A DNA stretch of 64,000 bases from Gamarada debralockiae (GCA_002803225.1 NXFV01001672.1:1-64000); one strand, 5' to 3'. Shown: positions 21,599 to 33,608, counted from the stretch's first letter. Notes: generated by a model from the letters alone, not told the origin. Program-made: numbers and translations.

Positions 21599-23467
21599 GA
21601 CTCAAGAGTCAATGGCGATAGTCGTTATTTGTGATTTTGTGGATTTGTGGAGGTTTGGGGCGATTGCTTGGGATGGTGCTTCAATGGGACCCGGATAGTA
21701 AAATTAGGGCAAAAGGGGAGGTTGAGCAATTGTTGGGGAATTGGTGCTTGTGAGCCGCAAAGAATGCGGACCAATTCGATGTGTTCGTTGAGTAGTGAAT
21801 AATGATTTCAATTGTTTCAATTGGAGCTGCACATCGGCTGGAAAGGAGGTTCAGTAAACGGTACCGAGGCTAAGGAACCCTTTTTTCTTTTCCGCAATCG
21901 GTTCCCTGAATTTCGGTGAAGCCATTGACGTTGATCTCGGCGACCCTTCCCGCCCGAACATTCCTGCTCCCATAAAAAACACCTGCAAGCCAACGGCCAA
22001 GTAAACTCGGAATCAGAAATTCGATTTGTTCTGAAGTTCTCGATCTCTGCCTCTGTAACAATTCTTCTTTCAAAATTGCTGTTTCCCTACTGCCAGCATA
22101 TTCCTCGTGTGCCCCGTCTCCAATTTCTTCATCCTTAGTCACCCAAGCTCCACTGTTTGGTGTATAGTGGTTTGTGTAAACGAAAGGGGCTCTTGGAGGC
22201 ACAGCGCGGTCCGCCCTAACGGCGTGGCATGAGATCATCGGCTTACTTTTACCAGCAAATCTTCCTTTGCATCAGAAGTTGGGCGCTGACAGTAGACAGC
22301 CAGGAGATACCAAGAGCATGGAAGACATCATGGCTGGGGATGGAGTAGGAGGTGTAGAAGATAATTGATGAAGAGGCTGTTGATCAATTGCTTGCTCCAG
22401 CAATGTATGATTTCGCAACTCAGCAATTGGATTCCGATGCACAATTCAAGCATAAATCATTCTGTCTTCCTTTCCATTTTCAGCCCAGCTCCCAAACCCC
22501 CAGCCTTGTTGGAGTTGTGAAAATCCGATCGAACCGATTTTCTGACCTGCGAAGCCATCCGCCCTCAACCGAACCACTCACAGTCCGTTTCACAGCTCCC
22601 CCTGGCCCCATAATCAGGAGCGCAATTTGCGAGGGACGGTCGGATTTGCTGACGGTCAGTCAGTGCAGAAAAGAACTGCAGGTCACCTCCCTAACAAAAT
22701 TCGGACGGATGCACCGGCGATTACACATCGGACATCGAGGAGTTAGAGTGTGCGAGATCTCTCATCTTAATTACCTCTCCGTCCTCCACTACCTCCTCCC
22801 TCCTCCCTCCCCTTCTCCTCCTCTCCCCGTTCTGCTTTCAATCAGTTCCTGAGGTGAAGCGTTGTGCCCTTCCGAGCATTCTTTAGTTGCCGGATAGTCT
22901 CGTGTGACGCTTTCATCTACCACTCCCTGAAGACGCGCCTTCCTCGCGCATCAACACCTGACTGTCAGCTCATCAACTGACGACCCTATTGAAGCCATAA
23001 TTCTCATCGGTATGCATTATCCCTTCTACAAAGATTCCACAATACCTATGATTAGAGCCAATTCCCTCGTTTGCACTTGAGACGAGCGTGTCAAGTGGGT
23101 GTGCTCTCCTGCGGAGACGTTGGTGATTTGCCATCCTCTTCTCGCAACTGCAGTACACTTAGAATCAACCTTTAACATCCCCGAGATCCGTTTACTTTCG
23201 GGAAAACATAGGACTGATAAGACTCGCTTTATCGCAGACTTTGCAGCGCTTCAATTACCCTCACCGCTATAGTCGGGTCAGGCGAGTCTGCGCCTCAAAT
23301 ACCCAAATTGACCTTCGACATCCCTTCCTAAATCGATACCCTCAAACGAATCTCCACATTTTGCTCAACGAAAACACGTCTCTATTTATTTAGAGTGCGC
23401 CTGCGAATTTCCATACACCTACATTAGCAGACTACGCATTTCTGCTCGAAGCAAAACAATACCACCA
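21599..23467. promoter_or_regulatory. Upstream region of AACS and LCB2
   Basis: 1.87 kb between divergent starts. A minus-strand frame at 22238-21870 is open (MISCHAVRADRAVPPRAPFV...) but has no recognisable feature. A CT-rich tract lies at about 22774-22830, a common element in fungal 5' leaders. Upstream ATGs occur before LCB2, so its leader may contain short upstream frames. Confidence 0.45.
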
Positions 23468-25516
23468 ATGTTCACAATGCCTCAAAGACTCCCTCGAAAC
23501 CCGTTCGCCAATTCTCCCAATACAGCCGTTTCTATATCGCCATCAGAGAAGCCTACCTCTCGTAGACCGTCTACCTCGAAGGGCAACAAGTTGACCCAAT
23601 TCTTCTCTTCATCTCCAAAGACCAAGGAGCAGCAATCAGCTCAAGCGGCACTTTTATCTGCGGTGACGGCGCAACAACAATATCTCCTGAACAACCCATC
23701 TCCACATATCAGCGCTCCTTCTCTGTCACTACCGACAATATCTCTTTCAACTGCAAAGGCTGGCGAGGCGAATATGGACGAGCCCCCTACGACTCTTTTC
23801 CAGCCGCCTTCAGTCGCAGAAGCCAAACGACAAGCAAGAGTAGATGCGCAATTTGCACCTCTCGGAGCCCAGAGCCATCGATATGTTAGCAAACACATAG
23901 GAGGAGAGCTGCCAGAACCAGTTATTGACGATCCACCCTACTACTACCTCCTCACGACCTACATTTCCTACCTCATCCTCATTATTTTCGGCCACGTCAG
24001 AGATTTTTTCGGAAAGCGATTCAAGCCAGACCACTACAGACACCTCAAGGCTGCAAACGGATATGCGGCGCTCAACAGCGATTTTGATAACTTTTACGTG
24101 CGAAGACTGAAGCTGCGAATTGATGACTGCTTTGCTCGACCAATCACTGGCGTTCCGGGAAGGTACATCACTCTTATGGATCGAAAGACGGAGGATTTCA
24201 ACCGGAACTATCAGTTCACTGGTACATACACAGAGACACTCAACATGAGTTCTTACAATTATCTCGGATTTGCTCAATCAGAAGGGCCTTGTGCAGATGC
24301 GGTTGAGGAAGCTATCAAGAAATACGGTATCAGCTCTGCCAGCCCTCGCGCGGACGCTGGTACTTCTGATCTTGCTTTGGAAGTAGAAGACAGAGTTGCC
24401 AAGTTTGTTGGAAAGCCAGCAGCAATGGTCTTCTCAATGGGATTCGCCACAAACGCTACTTCTTTCCCAGCTTTGGTTGGTAAAGGTTGTCTTATTATCT
24501 CTGACGAGTTGAACCACGCATCAATCCGAATCGGAGCTCGTCTTTCTGGTGCCATGATCAGCTCCTTTAAGCACAACGATATGGAAGATCTCGAGCACAA
24601 GCTGCGAGAGGTTATCTCCCAAGGACAACCCCGTACCCATCGCCCCTGGAAGAAGATCTTGGTTGTTGTTGAAGGACTTTACTCTATGGAAGGAACGATG
24701 TGCAATCTACCCGGCCTTTTGAAGCTCAAGAAGAGATACAAGTTCAACCTCTTCGTTGACGAGGCTCACTCCATCGGAGCTCTTGGTCCCAGGGGTCGTG
24801 GAGTTTGCGATTATTTCGGCATTGATCCTTCTGAGGTCGACATCCTAATGGGTACCTTGACAAAGTCCTTTGGCGCAAATGGAGGTTATGTCGCGGCTGA
24901 GAAGCACATCATCGACAAGCTCAGAGCTACCAATGCAGCAACCATCTACGGCGAATCACCAACCCCACCCGTTCTCATGCAAATCCTGAGCGCCCTCAAG
25001 ATCATCTCTGGTGAGTCTGTTCCAGGCCAAGGAGATGAGCGTCTTCAACGTATTGCATTCAACTCACGTTATCTCCGCCTCGGATTGAAGCGCCTGGGTT
25101 ACATTGTCTACGGCCACGACGACTCACCAATTATCCCAATCATGCTCTACAACCCCGCCAAGATGCCCGCTTTCTCCCACGAAATGCTCCGCCGCAAGAT
25201 CTCCGTCGTCATCGTCGGATATCCCGCTACCCCGCTCATAACCTCCCGCGCCCGTTTCTGCGTCTCCGCAGCACACAACAAAGATGACATGGACCGCCTC
25301 CTCGCAGCTTGCGACGAAATCGGCAATATTCTGCAACTCAAATTCTCCACCGGTATTGCGGGCGGAGCGGAGAATCTCCCTGATGGCGTGACCCCTGAGA
25401 TGGAGAAGGAGTGGCAGAAGGCGAACGGCTTGCAAGGCGTCGTCAAGGCCCCTCGTTGGTCGTTACGGGAAGTCATTGCGAATGGTGTAGCGGATGTCAA
25501 GCAGCCATTACGGTGA
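23468..25516 (+). CDS. LCB2: Serine palmitoyltransferase subunit 2 (Lcb2), 682 aa
   Basis: A single uninterrupted exon. A disordered Ser/Pro/Gln-rich head of about 130 residues is followed by the membrane segment YYYLLTTYISYLILIIFGHV. The alpha-oxoamine-synthase fold comes next: NMSSYNYLGFA, SSASPRADAGTSDLALEVED, then KPAAMVFSMGFATNATSF, ISDELNHASIRIGARLS and LFVDEAHSIGALGPRGRGVC. The PLP lysine is Lys466 in TLTKSFGANGGY. It forms 3-ketodihydrosphingosine from serine and palmitoyl-CoA with Lcb1 at the endoplasmic reticulum, the first step of sphingolipid synthesis. The sequence keeps Arg and Gly-Thr in PRADAGTSDL where related enzymes have RFxxGTxxLH. MFTM is the first ATG of the frame; a start at the second ATG (MPQRLPR) is also possible. 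Confidence 0.96.
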   Translation: MFTMPQRLPRNPFANSPNTAVSISPSEKPTSRRPSTSKGNKLTQFFSSSPKTKEQQSAQAALLSAVTAQQQYLLNNPSPHISAPSLSLPTISLSTAKAGEANMDEPPTTLFQPPSVAEAKRQARVDAQFAPLGAQSHRYVSKHIGGELPEPVIDDPPYYYLLTTYISYLILIIFGHVRDFFGKRFKPDHYRHLKAANGYAALNSDFDNFYVRRLKLRIDDCFARPITGVPGRYITLMDRKTEDFNRNYQFTGTYTETLNMSSYNYLGFAQSEGPCADAVEEAIKKYGISSASPRADAGTSDLALEVEDRVAKFVGKPAAMVFSMGFATNATSFPALVGKGCLIISDELNHASIRIGARLSGAMISSFKHNDMEDLEHKLREVISQGQPRTHRPWKKILVVVEGLYSMEGTMCNLPGLLKLKKRYKFNLFVDEAHSIGALGPRGRGVCDYFGIDPSEVDILMGTLTKSFGANGGYVAAEKHIIDKLRATNAATIYGESPTPPVLMQILSALKIISGESVPGQGDERLQRIAFNSRYLRLGLKRLGYIVYGHDDSPIIPIMLYNPAKMPAFSHEMLRRKISVVIVGYPATPLITSRARFCVSAAHNKDDMDRLLAACDEIGNILQLKFSTGIAGGAENLPDGVTPEMEKEWQKANGLQGVVKAPRWSLREVIANGVADVKQPLR

Positions 25517-28500
25517 TGATCCTTGCGTGAAGCCTCGTCGAGGCTACTGGGCTGGGGTGGCATGATAGGTTTCCAAGCTCTCGGATTTTGGTGAGACATT
25601 GTCTTGGTTGCCCAGGCGGGTGACTTGGATCCTTCCGTCTGCACACCATCTTTTCCCGACTCTCGCTAGCGCCCTTTGATGAAAGGGCTTTTGTATATTA
25701 CCTATTCTAGTCGATCGTTCATTTGGCGCAGCACGATACCCTTTGCGCTGTGGCCTTTTCATTGAAGGGGAAGAAGGGCTTGAAGTTGGCATTGGGATGG
25801 CGTTTTTACAGAAACTGCTTTAAGAAGATGGGAAGATGAATGCCTCTTTATTCTCACTTAGTGCCGGGGATGATGGTGCGAAGTGTGGTGGGGGTAATAC
25901 TTAATATTTTAATAATGGAATGGACCTTAGGGTTGGCGATGGATGGAGATGGGGGGAGTTGTATATAGGTGGATGAATAGGTGCCTGGGCTTTGCCATGG
26001 CGCTGCTGATGATTGATGGTGATGGAGCAAGAATGCTCAGGGGTAGATAGATGATGGAATGAGACGCTGGTCTTCTCTACTTCCTCAAAACTTGCATCAG
26101 TGAACTTACCCCATTTCATCGTCCCGACCTTCCAGGCTGGTTCTCAGACAAGGCTCTCCTCCACAAGTCACGGGTAAGTACCCTCGTACCTTCTTTGTAT
26201 CTACTTCAGCACCCACCCACCACCTTTTTACCTTGCCACCAGAACAAGGACAAGGACTCACGGCTACTACGGCTCGTCCCTTTCCTCCCTTCCATCTCAT
26301 CTGACACCCTCCACTTCATTAACCTGGTACATCCAACCCACTCGCAAAACAGGGATGGCATACTCGGCGAGGCTCTCGCGAGTAGCGAAACTTGCGCAAC
26401 ATCAACTGGAGTGATGCGGCTCTCCTACTTCCCTATTTTCCGACATGTGAAGGCTGTACATTACCCGTTGCAGAGTGTTGATGATTCAGCGTGTGCACTG
26501 CATGTTGGCACGGTAAGGGAGTACAAAGGTGCCCGGCTTGCCTGTTCGGAATGGCGGTATGTGTCAAGTACCATGGCCGGAGAAAGGAATACACCGTTTA
26601 TAAAAGGTTGCATTTATACTCGGAGATCTCATCGTGCATGAGAAGTAGGGAACGTGGAAGGATGAGGCGCCCCCGGGCTTGCCTGTCTGTTAACGTACTC
26701 GGAGATGGCTCGTTGGTTATGATTCACAGAAGACTAGGCTGACATGCTCGACGTTGGTGGATTGGGAACAGGTGGCATGCGGCTCTGCAAAATTGGAACC
26801 AACAAGCGCGGTGGTGGCAATGCATGGAAAACGGTGAAGATCTTCATCTACGTGTTCATGTGAACGTCAATCGAGCAGGGCGAGTTGGTTGATGTGTGGA
26901 TCAGTTCATTGCTACCCCAACTTTCCTTTCCTTGATCTGCAATGCGTTGTTTGTACTCGGGGAATATCTGTTTCAAACATCGAGTTGCGAGTTGAAGTGG
27001 TGTGATTCCTGTGTGGACAAGGTTGCTAGACGAGGACAGAAGCTGCCGCGTGGCGAGGTTACTCAAATGTACGAGGTATACGATCCGAATCTCATGATCT
27101 CATCACAAACACGTTCTGCAGCATTGGGTTACTGAAACACAGGAAAAAGTCCATATTTTCCGAAGTCCTGTCTCACTGCATCCTGTCGTCGCATCGCTCG
27201 TACATCTCGAAGTTTCTTGTACTCGTACCTCACTGTCTGAAACTTCACCCATGATGATAAAAACTTGTATTATCAAGCTGAGCATCCTTCCTTCCGTGGC
27301 GCAAACCTACAGAATCTCAATTCCGCACAATGGGTGTGTGACTTTCTTTTAGCGAAGCCAGCTTCCTCTCTGGTCGATCTGAAATCCTTCCCATGTCGTG
27401 CAATCATTCGCAAGCCTCACTAATTTATCCCGGATGCGGCATTCATCATCAGTTGTGGAATCAATCAGCAGGCCCGAGACCCTGGCTAATAGTCACCTAC
27501 CCTTTCGACAGATGTTGGAAGGGTAATTTGTGGCACTGTGAAGGTGTGGGTGAGTTGATAGGTAAGTGGTGAGATGGAGGGGTGCTGAATGTAGTTCGGT
27601 CAGCTGCTTCAGATTTGTCCGGGAGTATGGTGGTTGGGTGGATGGGTGGGAACGCCGGGAAGGGGAGGAAGGGAACAAACGAATATGGAAGGGGGTCCAC
27701 GAATTAAACGAATGGAGGGGTAACGAAGCGATCCGTTCTCCGTATCATAGCGAGAGAAAGGTGCGGGGTCGCATTGATTGCTTTGTCTCTGTATCGGACC
27801 TACCGTATCACCAACGCATGAATTGAGTTCGAGTTTATCCAGACGGCGCAGCGTTTGAGTTTAATTTTCGATAGATAATTGTAGACGGGAAAATGGATGA
27901 CTGTGAATGTGCTGGTTTGGCCAGGTCAGATGCAGCATATCGTAGGGAGATCGATCGTGGCATTGATATGTAACCTGGGCTGCCAATGGATTGGCGGTGC
28001 ATGCATGTGGCTGTACCAGCAACTCTAGCAGGGCGTCCTCTACAAGTCTTCATGTGATGTCTAATAGGAGGGCATACAAATAGAATTTGAGTGACTGGAA
28101 CGTGTAAACGACAAGAAATAATGCCACTTGTAGACATACCGAATTTCTGATGAACGGGCGCCGCATCTGATGGCAGGTACCTGTACGACATCATCGCAAT
28201 TCTTTGCATATATCTTACTTCTGGAAAGTTTGGAAAACGGATCGAGTACCCAGGCTGCATATGCACCACTGCACAGACAATGGATGTTACATTGGCGGAT
28301 GTCCGTCTGCGTAGGGAGAGACGTCAGCAAATATATTTTGTTTTCGCGCTCTTGACAAATAACGGTAAAATAAAAAGGCCACCAAGTCGCTTTGTTGGAC
28401 AATGTTTCAAGTCCTGTCGAAATCGCGAAGGAGCAGCATTCTGATTTGGCGTTTTTCGGTAAGGAAGGTCCTCGCCCGGCGGACTTGATGCTGTGGCCGA

Positions 28501-29954
28501 GTCGATGTGGCCGGTGTTTTGAACAGCTTCTTTGATTTGTAGGTGTCAAAGGAGCCACTCCGAGTGGGCCGATTGTTTCTCGGTGAGGCAGAAAGGAAGA
28601 GGTGGATGATAGTCGTGTGGCTCGCACGCCCGAAGGCAACCAGCTTCAAAATGCGAACCATGGCGGTTCGCATTTTACCATTTTGTGAGGGGGCGGAAAA
28701 CTCGGTGATCGAGAAACTCCCACACCTTTGCTTCGGAAAATTGACTTTCGAGGTACTTGTAAAACCTGAGTATAACTGTAGAAATCTAGTTGAAGAACTA
28801 GGAAAATAGATTAGTAGCCTGGAGAGGATGACGGTAGAGTAGGCTGGAGTTCAAGATCGCCTAGTAGACTATAAGGCTCGGGCCAAGGCTCGGCTCGCCG
28901 AGTCTATTTTGGCGTTCTGGTATAAAGTGCAGACGACATCTCATCTTGAACGTTTTATGACTCGCCGGCCTCGATATCCATCGTCAGCATCTGTGATCAA
29001 TCATCCGGGTGAATGTTCTCGTATCGTTGATGTTGTCTCCATATTGCGTCGCTTATAACCAGGGGCAAACCCAGCAGAGAACGCCTGCATGAGCTGAGAA
29101 TCCTCTCTGTTCAAGGAAAGCTACCTCCGTTAGCGCTGAGCAGAAGCTTCAAACTCGCGTTGATAAACAAGTCTGCCTTGCGGACATGTCTTAGTCCTTT
29201 CTCCTGGCAGTTAAGGGGCCAGCCTAGAGAGCCCTCAGTAAATTGGAGCCGTGGTTGGTTGCCTGAAGTTTGTTCGGATTTTTGCACTGCCTCGATTGGT
29301 GTTGAAGAAGCTCATGCAGATACGTTTCCGCATGACCCCGCTCGATTCAGGCGCAAGAAACCGGCCCGTCGCGATTCAAATTGAAGTGTCTTTGCACTTT
29401 CGTATAATCGAAAGGGAGTGACTCGATTGTCGACGAAGTAGTGTCCCAAAAAAAAAGATGAGAATCGACCCCTGTCGTGGGCATTTGAAATGCAGTGTAT
29501 GCAAGTGCTACTCGGTGACTGGAGTGAGTGGAGTGGCGTATGCGTGAGCGACCAAGCGAGTCCTCGAACAAATAATTGAAACGGCATTCAACCCCGCTGT
29601 GCCTCAATTGGTGACCCCTCCTTCGAATAGGTAGCAATTTCGAAAGCCACAACCTAGCGTCCTATATAATTCCCAATGCACCCTCCGCACACCCTCTTTT
29701 TCTTACCGAATGCACCTGCAGCCTTACTTTTCGCCCTTCTTTTTAAGAAAAGAAACCCAGAATTCGTGTGCGGCTCAGAGAGCAGGGTTCTCCCCTCGCC
29801 CATAGTTATAGCATCGCCCCGACCTCCTGGTTCCTCTTTTCATTTTCAAACAACCCTACACAATTTTGCCCACGCTGACCATTGTCGCCCCTTCTGAGTG
29901 CAATCACTTACTTCTCAATAACACCTCTCCATACTACGACCAATCATTTCGACT
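25517..29954. other. 4.4-kb stretch without a supported gene
   Basis: Includes the LCB2 3' region and the upstream region of the gene at 29955. Short frames occur on both strands, but none has family features, a plausible start and splicing together. A perfect 12-bp inverted repeat is at 28648-28676 (listed separately). The stretch is long for a region that is otherwise gene-dense. It could hold a large regulatory region or an untranslated transcript. Confidence 0.45.
28648..28676. repeat. Perfect 12-bp inverted repeat with 5-nt spacer
   Basis: AAAATGCGAACC at 28648-28659 and its exact complement GGTTCGCATTTT at 28665-28676 flank ATGGC. As RNA it would fold into a strong hairpin; as DNA it is a possible binding site for a dimeric factor. 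It lies in the gene-poor interval, about 1.3 kb upstream of the gene at 29955. Confidence 0.85.
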
Positions 29955-31448
29955 ATGGAACAGCGACCACCTCCCCCACCACCTGCTCCTGGACAACGAG
30001 GACCACCACCCATGAGAGGAGGAGTTCCTCCTCCACCACCGCTAGGTTTCCGCCCGCCCCCTCCCGGAGGACCTCCGCCGCCACCTGGTGGATTCCAACC
30101 TCCAATTCGGCAGCAAATCAACTCGACCCGAATCTCAGATATCACGCCTCGGAGACCGTTGGACGAAGATGCTTGCAGAAAGAAGTTGACCAGCTACGAG
30201 GCACATACAATCCGTAAGATTATTCCTCGCGATTCGAATGAGAAGGCGACATGGGCGAAGTCGGAGATCACCAAGGAGCCGCTATCGCAGGAGGATATTA
30301 TCAGGGCAGTGAGGAGATTGAACGAGAGCAAGCGAACTGTGCAAGACAAGAAGACTGCACTTATGCCATTCCAGCAAGGCCAAGTCACCAATCTCCTCGA
30401 CCAGTTGATGACAGGAGAAGTAGATATAAATTTCGAATGGTCCATCGCCCAACTCGACTCGAAAACATTTATCAATAAGAAAGGCCAAAAGGAGACTTCA
30501 ACTATCACGGTGTACGTGAAGCGGGCTCCCCTCAAGGATATGAATGCGATTGGCATTTACCAAGCCATAGAGAGGAATAAGCAGCAGAGGATGGAGCAGA
30601 TGAACAGACCACCCCCTCGACCAGACCCGCCCGGAGAACGAGGAGGTGGACCAGATATGATCATCAGCTTGGGTGAAGTGAACGAGAAGATTGGCGGCGG
30701 TAAAGGCGGCAAAGGCGGCAAAGGCGACAAAGGTGGTAAAGGTGGCAAATTGAGCAGGCCCCCGAAGCACTACCGTGACCACTCAAGCGTCTCCTCAGGG
30801 TATTCGAGTGATGAAGAAAGCGAGTCCGAGTACAGCAGTGAGGGGAATACCACAATCAGCACACAATCGGATCGACATTCGAGGAGGCGCAGCCACAACG
30901 GGCGTAGCCAAAGCCGCCGACGAGAACACCGCAAAAAATATTACATTGATGAACGCGTCCACTCGCCCGAATCTTTGCGCCATCGAGATTCCATGCCGTA
31001 TGCCACTCAACCTCGCTACGTACCTGAAGTACCACGTGTCGTTCCTGCCGTGCCAGTAATCGACCCAGTTTCCGCAGCATATCAGGCAGGCAAAATTGAT
31101 GCTGACGCCGAAAGATTCGGTCTCGATCGCTATCCGCGCCGTTCCCTCGCCGAGCCCGCAGCCATTGTCTCATACGGACGTCCTGAGCGCCTGGAACGCA
31201 TATACTCCGAACCTGGACCTCGGTATGTAGAGGAGATAAGATATGTTGATGACCGATTTGACCGTGAGGATGAATATCTCAGGAGGGAGGACCAGATCAG
31301 AAGAGAGGAACGGAGACGGCGAGAGGTTGAGGATTATATTGACCGCAGAGGGGGCGAGCCAAGGCTTGAGCCTAAGATCATCTACACCAACGCCAATCCC
31401 TTTGCGCCACGTTACGCACGCAGTCACAGCACGCGTGATGGATGGTAA
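29955..31448 (+). CDS. Hypothetical Pro-rich / Gly-Lys-repeat / Arg-rich protein, 497 aa
   Basis: Single exon. Order of regions: residues 1-50 are proline tracts (PPPPPPAPGQRGPPP and others) like those that bind profilin, SH3 or WW domains. Residues 60-220 form a more structured, charged part (LDEDACRKKLTSYEAHTIRK, MPFQQGQVTNLLDQLMTGEV, TSTITVYVKRAPLKDMNAIG). A short GGK/GDK repeat follows near residue 250, then a Ser/Arg-rich and acidic region (SSGYSSDEESESEYSSE, RHSRRRSHNGRSQSRRREHR). The C-terminus is long and rich in Arg, Glu and Tyr. It resembles uncharacterised fungal proteins and I know no function. The low-complexity make-up suggests RNA binding, condensate formation or cytoskeletal scaffolding (inference only). 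Confidence 0.8.
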   Translation: MEQRPPPPPPAPGQRGPPPMRGGVPPPPPLGFRPPPPGGPPPPPGGFQPPIRQQINSTRISDITPRRPLDEDACRKKLTSYEAHTIRKIIPRDSNEKATWAKSEITKEPLSQEDIIRAVRRLNESKRTVQDKKTALMPFQQGQVTNLLDQLMTGEVDINFEWSIAQLDSKTFINKKGQKETSTITVYVKRAPLKDMNAIGIYQAIERNKQQRMEQMNRPPPRPDPPGERGGGPDMIISLGEVNEKIGGGKGGKGGKGDKGGKGGKLSRPPKHYRDHSSVSSGYSSDEESESEYSSEGNTTISTQSDRHSRRRSHNGRSQSRRREHRKKYYIDERVHSPESLRHRDSMPYATQPRYVPEVPRVVPAVPVIDPVSAAYQAGKIDADAERFGLDRYPRRSLAEPAAIVSYGRPERLERIYSEPGPRYVEEIRYVDDRFDREDEYLRREDQIRREERRRREVEDYIDRRGGEPRLEPKIIYTNANPFAPRYARSHSTRDGW

Positions 31449-32454
31449 TCGTTCATCATCTGGGTTTCTGGAAGCGTTCTCCTTCCCTCTCCTCTAGACC
31501 TGGACCGCAAGGAGGGGTCCTTTCACTTCGCCGTCTAGTGTTATACATTGCTTTTCATACCTACGAGCTGTACTTTGAACTGTGCTTTATTGTCAGCGAT
31601 GTTCTGTTTGGGAGGGACTTTGTATTTGATTGTTCCCGCTTTCGGGTATATATACCTCGACCATGTGATTGCCATGTGTCTGCTTTTCTGTTTTTGAGCT
31701 GGACCTCAGCCGGGAAGGAATATTACTAGTTCATGGGTTATGATTACGATTTTCATAAGACTCTAATACCAGATACCACTTGCTCATCATGTACATTAAA
31801 AGTTTCCAAAGGAAAGCAAACTTACATTTCAAAATATTCCCCTCAGAAGAAGCAAAGTGAAATAAATGCCTATACCCTTTCTATGTGCGGACTGGAGTGA
31901 TATATGCGTGACTTGAGAATGGGGATCCTTCATAGAGGGTGCGTTGAGCCTTGCGTCACTGCACTGGTGCCCGAAAACCCTCCGAATCCTCAAATCACGA
32001 CACTGGCGTGATGCATCTGGCTCCTTTGGAGCGTAGGAAACCACGTCGCTGGCATCTGTTGGTAACGGGAACTCTCCCCGGTGCAGCGGGAGAATCTTAA
32101 TTTCGATTTTCATGGCCAATTGGGGAATTTAGAGATATTGAATAGAGAGCCATTGGGTTCACGAATCTGCAACAGAATCCTTTATAGTTTTGCGTTGAGG
32201 GCGATGTCGCTTTGAAGAGGTTTTGTGAGTACCACGTGAAGTTGAAGGCCAACATGTGAGGCCTGAAAATTTCAGGCGTCATTGGCGGGGCAGCTGGTGG
32301 GCAGCTCAGAATTTCACCCCACCGAATGAATCCCCGAGTCCTACCGATGAGCTTTTGAGGCCTGTTGGACACCCCTTAAGCTTTTCCACATCGCTAAAAA
32401 CATCTACGAATACTTCAATTCCAAAGAAAGGTTGCCAGAAACCCAATCGCAATC
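31449..32454. promoter_or_regulatory. Intergenic region upstream of TPI
   Basis: About 1 kb between two plus-strand genes. No supported gene. It should hold the strong promoter of the glycolytic TPI gene. Confidence 0.5.
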
Positions 32455-33414
32455 ATGCCTCGTCAGTTCTTCGTCGGCGGAAACTTCAAAATGTCAGTTC
32501 TCCTTGGCGGGGCCAATTCGATGAAAGCTGCTTGAAGAATGATGCTGATAGCAGGTGGGAATTAGGAACGGCTCTGTTGAGTCCATTAAAAAGATCATTG
32601 GATACCTCAATGATGCTAAATTGGATCCTAATGTCGGTGCGTGCATTCTTTTTTTGGAGGTCTTCTTGTCAAGATTGTTCCTTCATGCAAAACGAGTCTC
32701 GGTGAAGGCAGAATACATCTTTCGATTTACCGACTTGCACAGAGAAACTCTGAGTGAATGCTTACAATGGGATTCACAGAGGTCGTCATTGCTCCTCCTG
32801 CCCTTTATCTCCTCCTTGCTCGCGAGCACCTCAAGCCCGGACTTGAAGTCGCCGCACAAAACGTCTTCGACAAGCCCAACGGAGCCTTCACCGGTGAGAT
32901 CTCAGTTGATCAACTCAAGGACAGCAATATCACCTGGACTCTTCTTGGCCACTCTGAGCGTCGTGTGATCCTACAAGAAGACGACCAATTCGTTGCAGCC
33001 AAGACTAAGGCCGCTCTTGATGGAGGAATCGGTGTTATCTTCTGCTGTGGTGAAACCTTGGAGCAACGAGAGAACAACAAGACCATTGACGTTGTCACAG
33101 CGCAACTGAAGGCTGTTAAGGACAAGGTTCAGGATTGGTCTAAGATTGTCATCGCATATGAGCCAATCTGGGCCATTGGAACTGGAAAGGTTGCCACCAC
33201 CGAGCAGGCTCAGGAGGTTCACGCTGCTATCAGATCTTGGTTGGAGAAGGAAGTTAGCAAGAAGGCTGCTGAGGAGACCAGAATCATCTACGGTGGCAGT
33301 GTCAACGAGAAGAACTGCAAGGAATTGAGCAAGCAGCCTGATATTGATGGGTTCTTGGTTGGTGGTGCCTCGTTGAAACCGGCTTTTGTTGATATCATCA
33401 ACTGCCACTTGTGA
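32455..33414 (+). CDS. TPI1: Triosephosphate isomerase, 247 aa
   Basis: Exons are 32455-32492, 32566-32636 and 32780-33414. Introns are GTCAGT...ATTAG (73 nt) and GTGCGT...CACAG (143 nt). [20 protein letters not shown] opens the barrel with the catalytic Lys in GGNFKMNG. The electrophilic His is in LLGHSERR, the catalytic Glu in [13 protein letters not shown], and the phosphate-gripping loop is the tail of that motif, with YGGSVN and GFLVGGASL. It interconverts dihydroxyacetone phosphate and glyceraldehyde 3-phosphate in the cytosol. All key residues are present and the length is normal. Introns splitting the first 40 codons are typical for fungal TPI genes. Confidence 0.97.
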
Positions 33415-33608
33415 GGGTCCGGAGTTGGAATTGGGGATTCAGGGCTGTAACAGTTAGCAAAAAAACATTGGCGGTGGTGATTGGATTCTCTTTCCAGGAA
33501 TAACTTCAAATAAAATCCGCTCTAGACCAATTCAATGTTGGTTCATTGCTGTGCTCTGTGCTGTGCTGTGCGTCAGAGACGTGATGGAGTGACTAGTGAC
33601 ACCATAAA

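Noticed and set aside
23560..23590. PIP-box-like KLTQFF in the Lcb2 head
   Set aside because: Lacks the leading Gln of the motif and lies in a cytosolic membrane enzyme; chance in a disordered region is more likely.
25100..25800. Minus-strand frames over the LCB2 3' end
   Set aside because: They are antisense to the conserved LCB2 C-terminus or low-complexity sequence after it.
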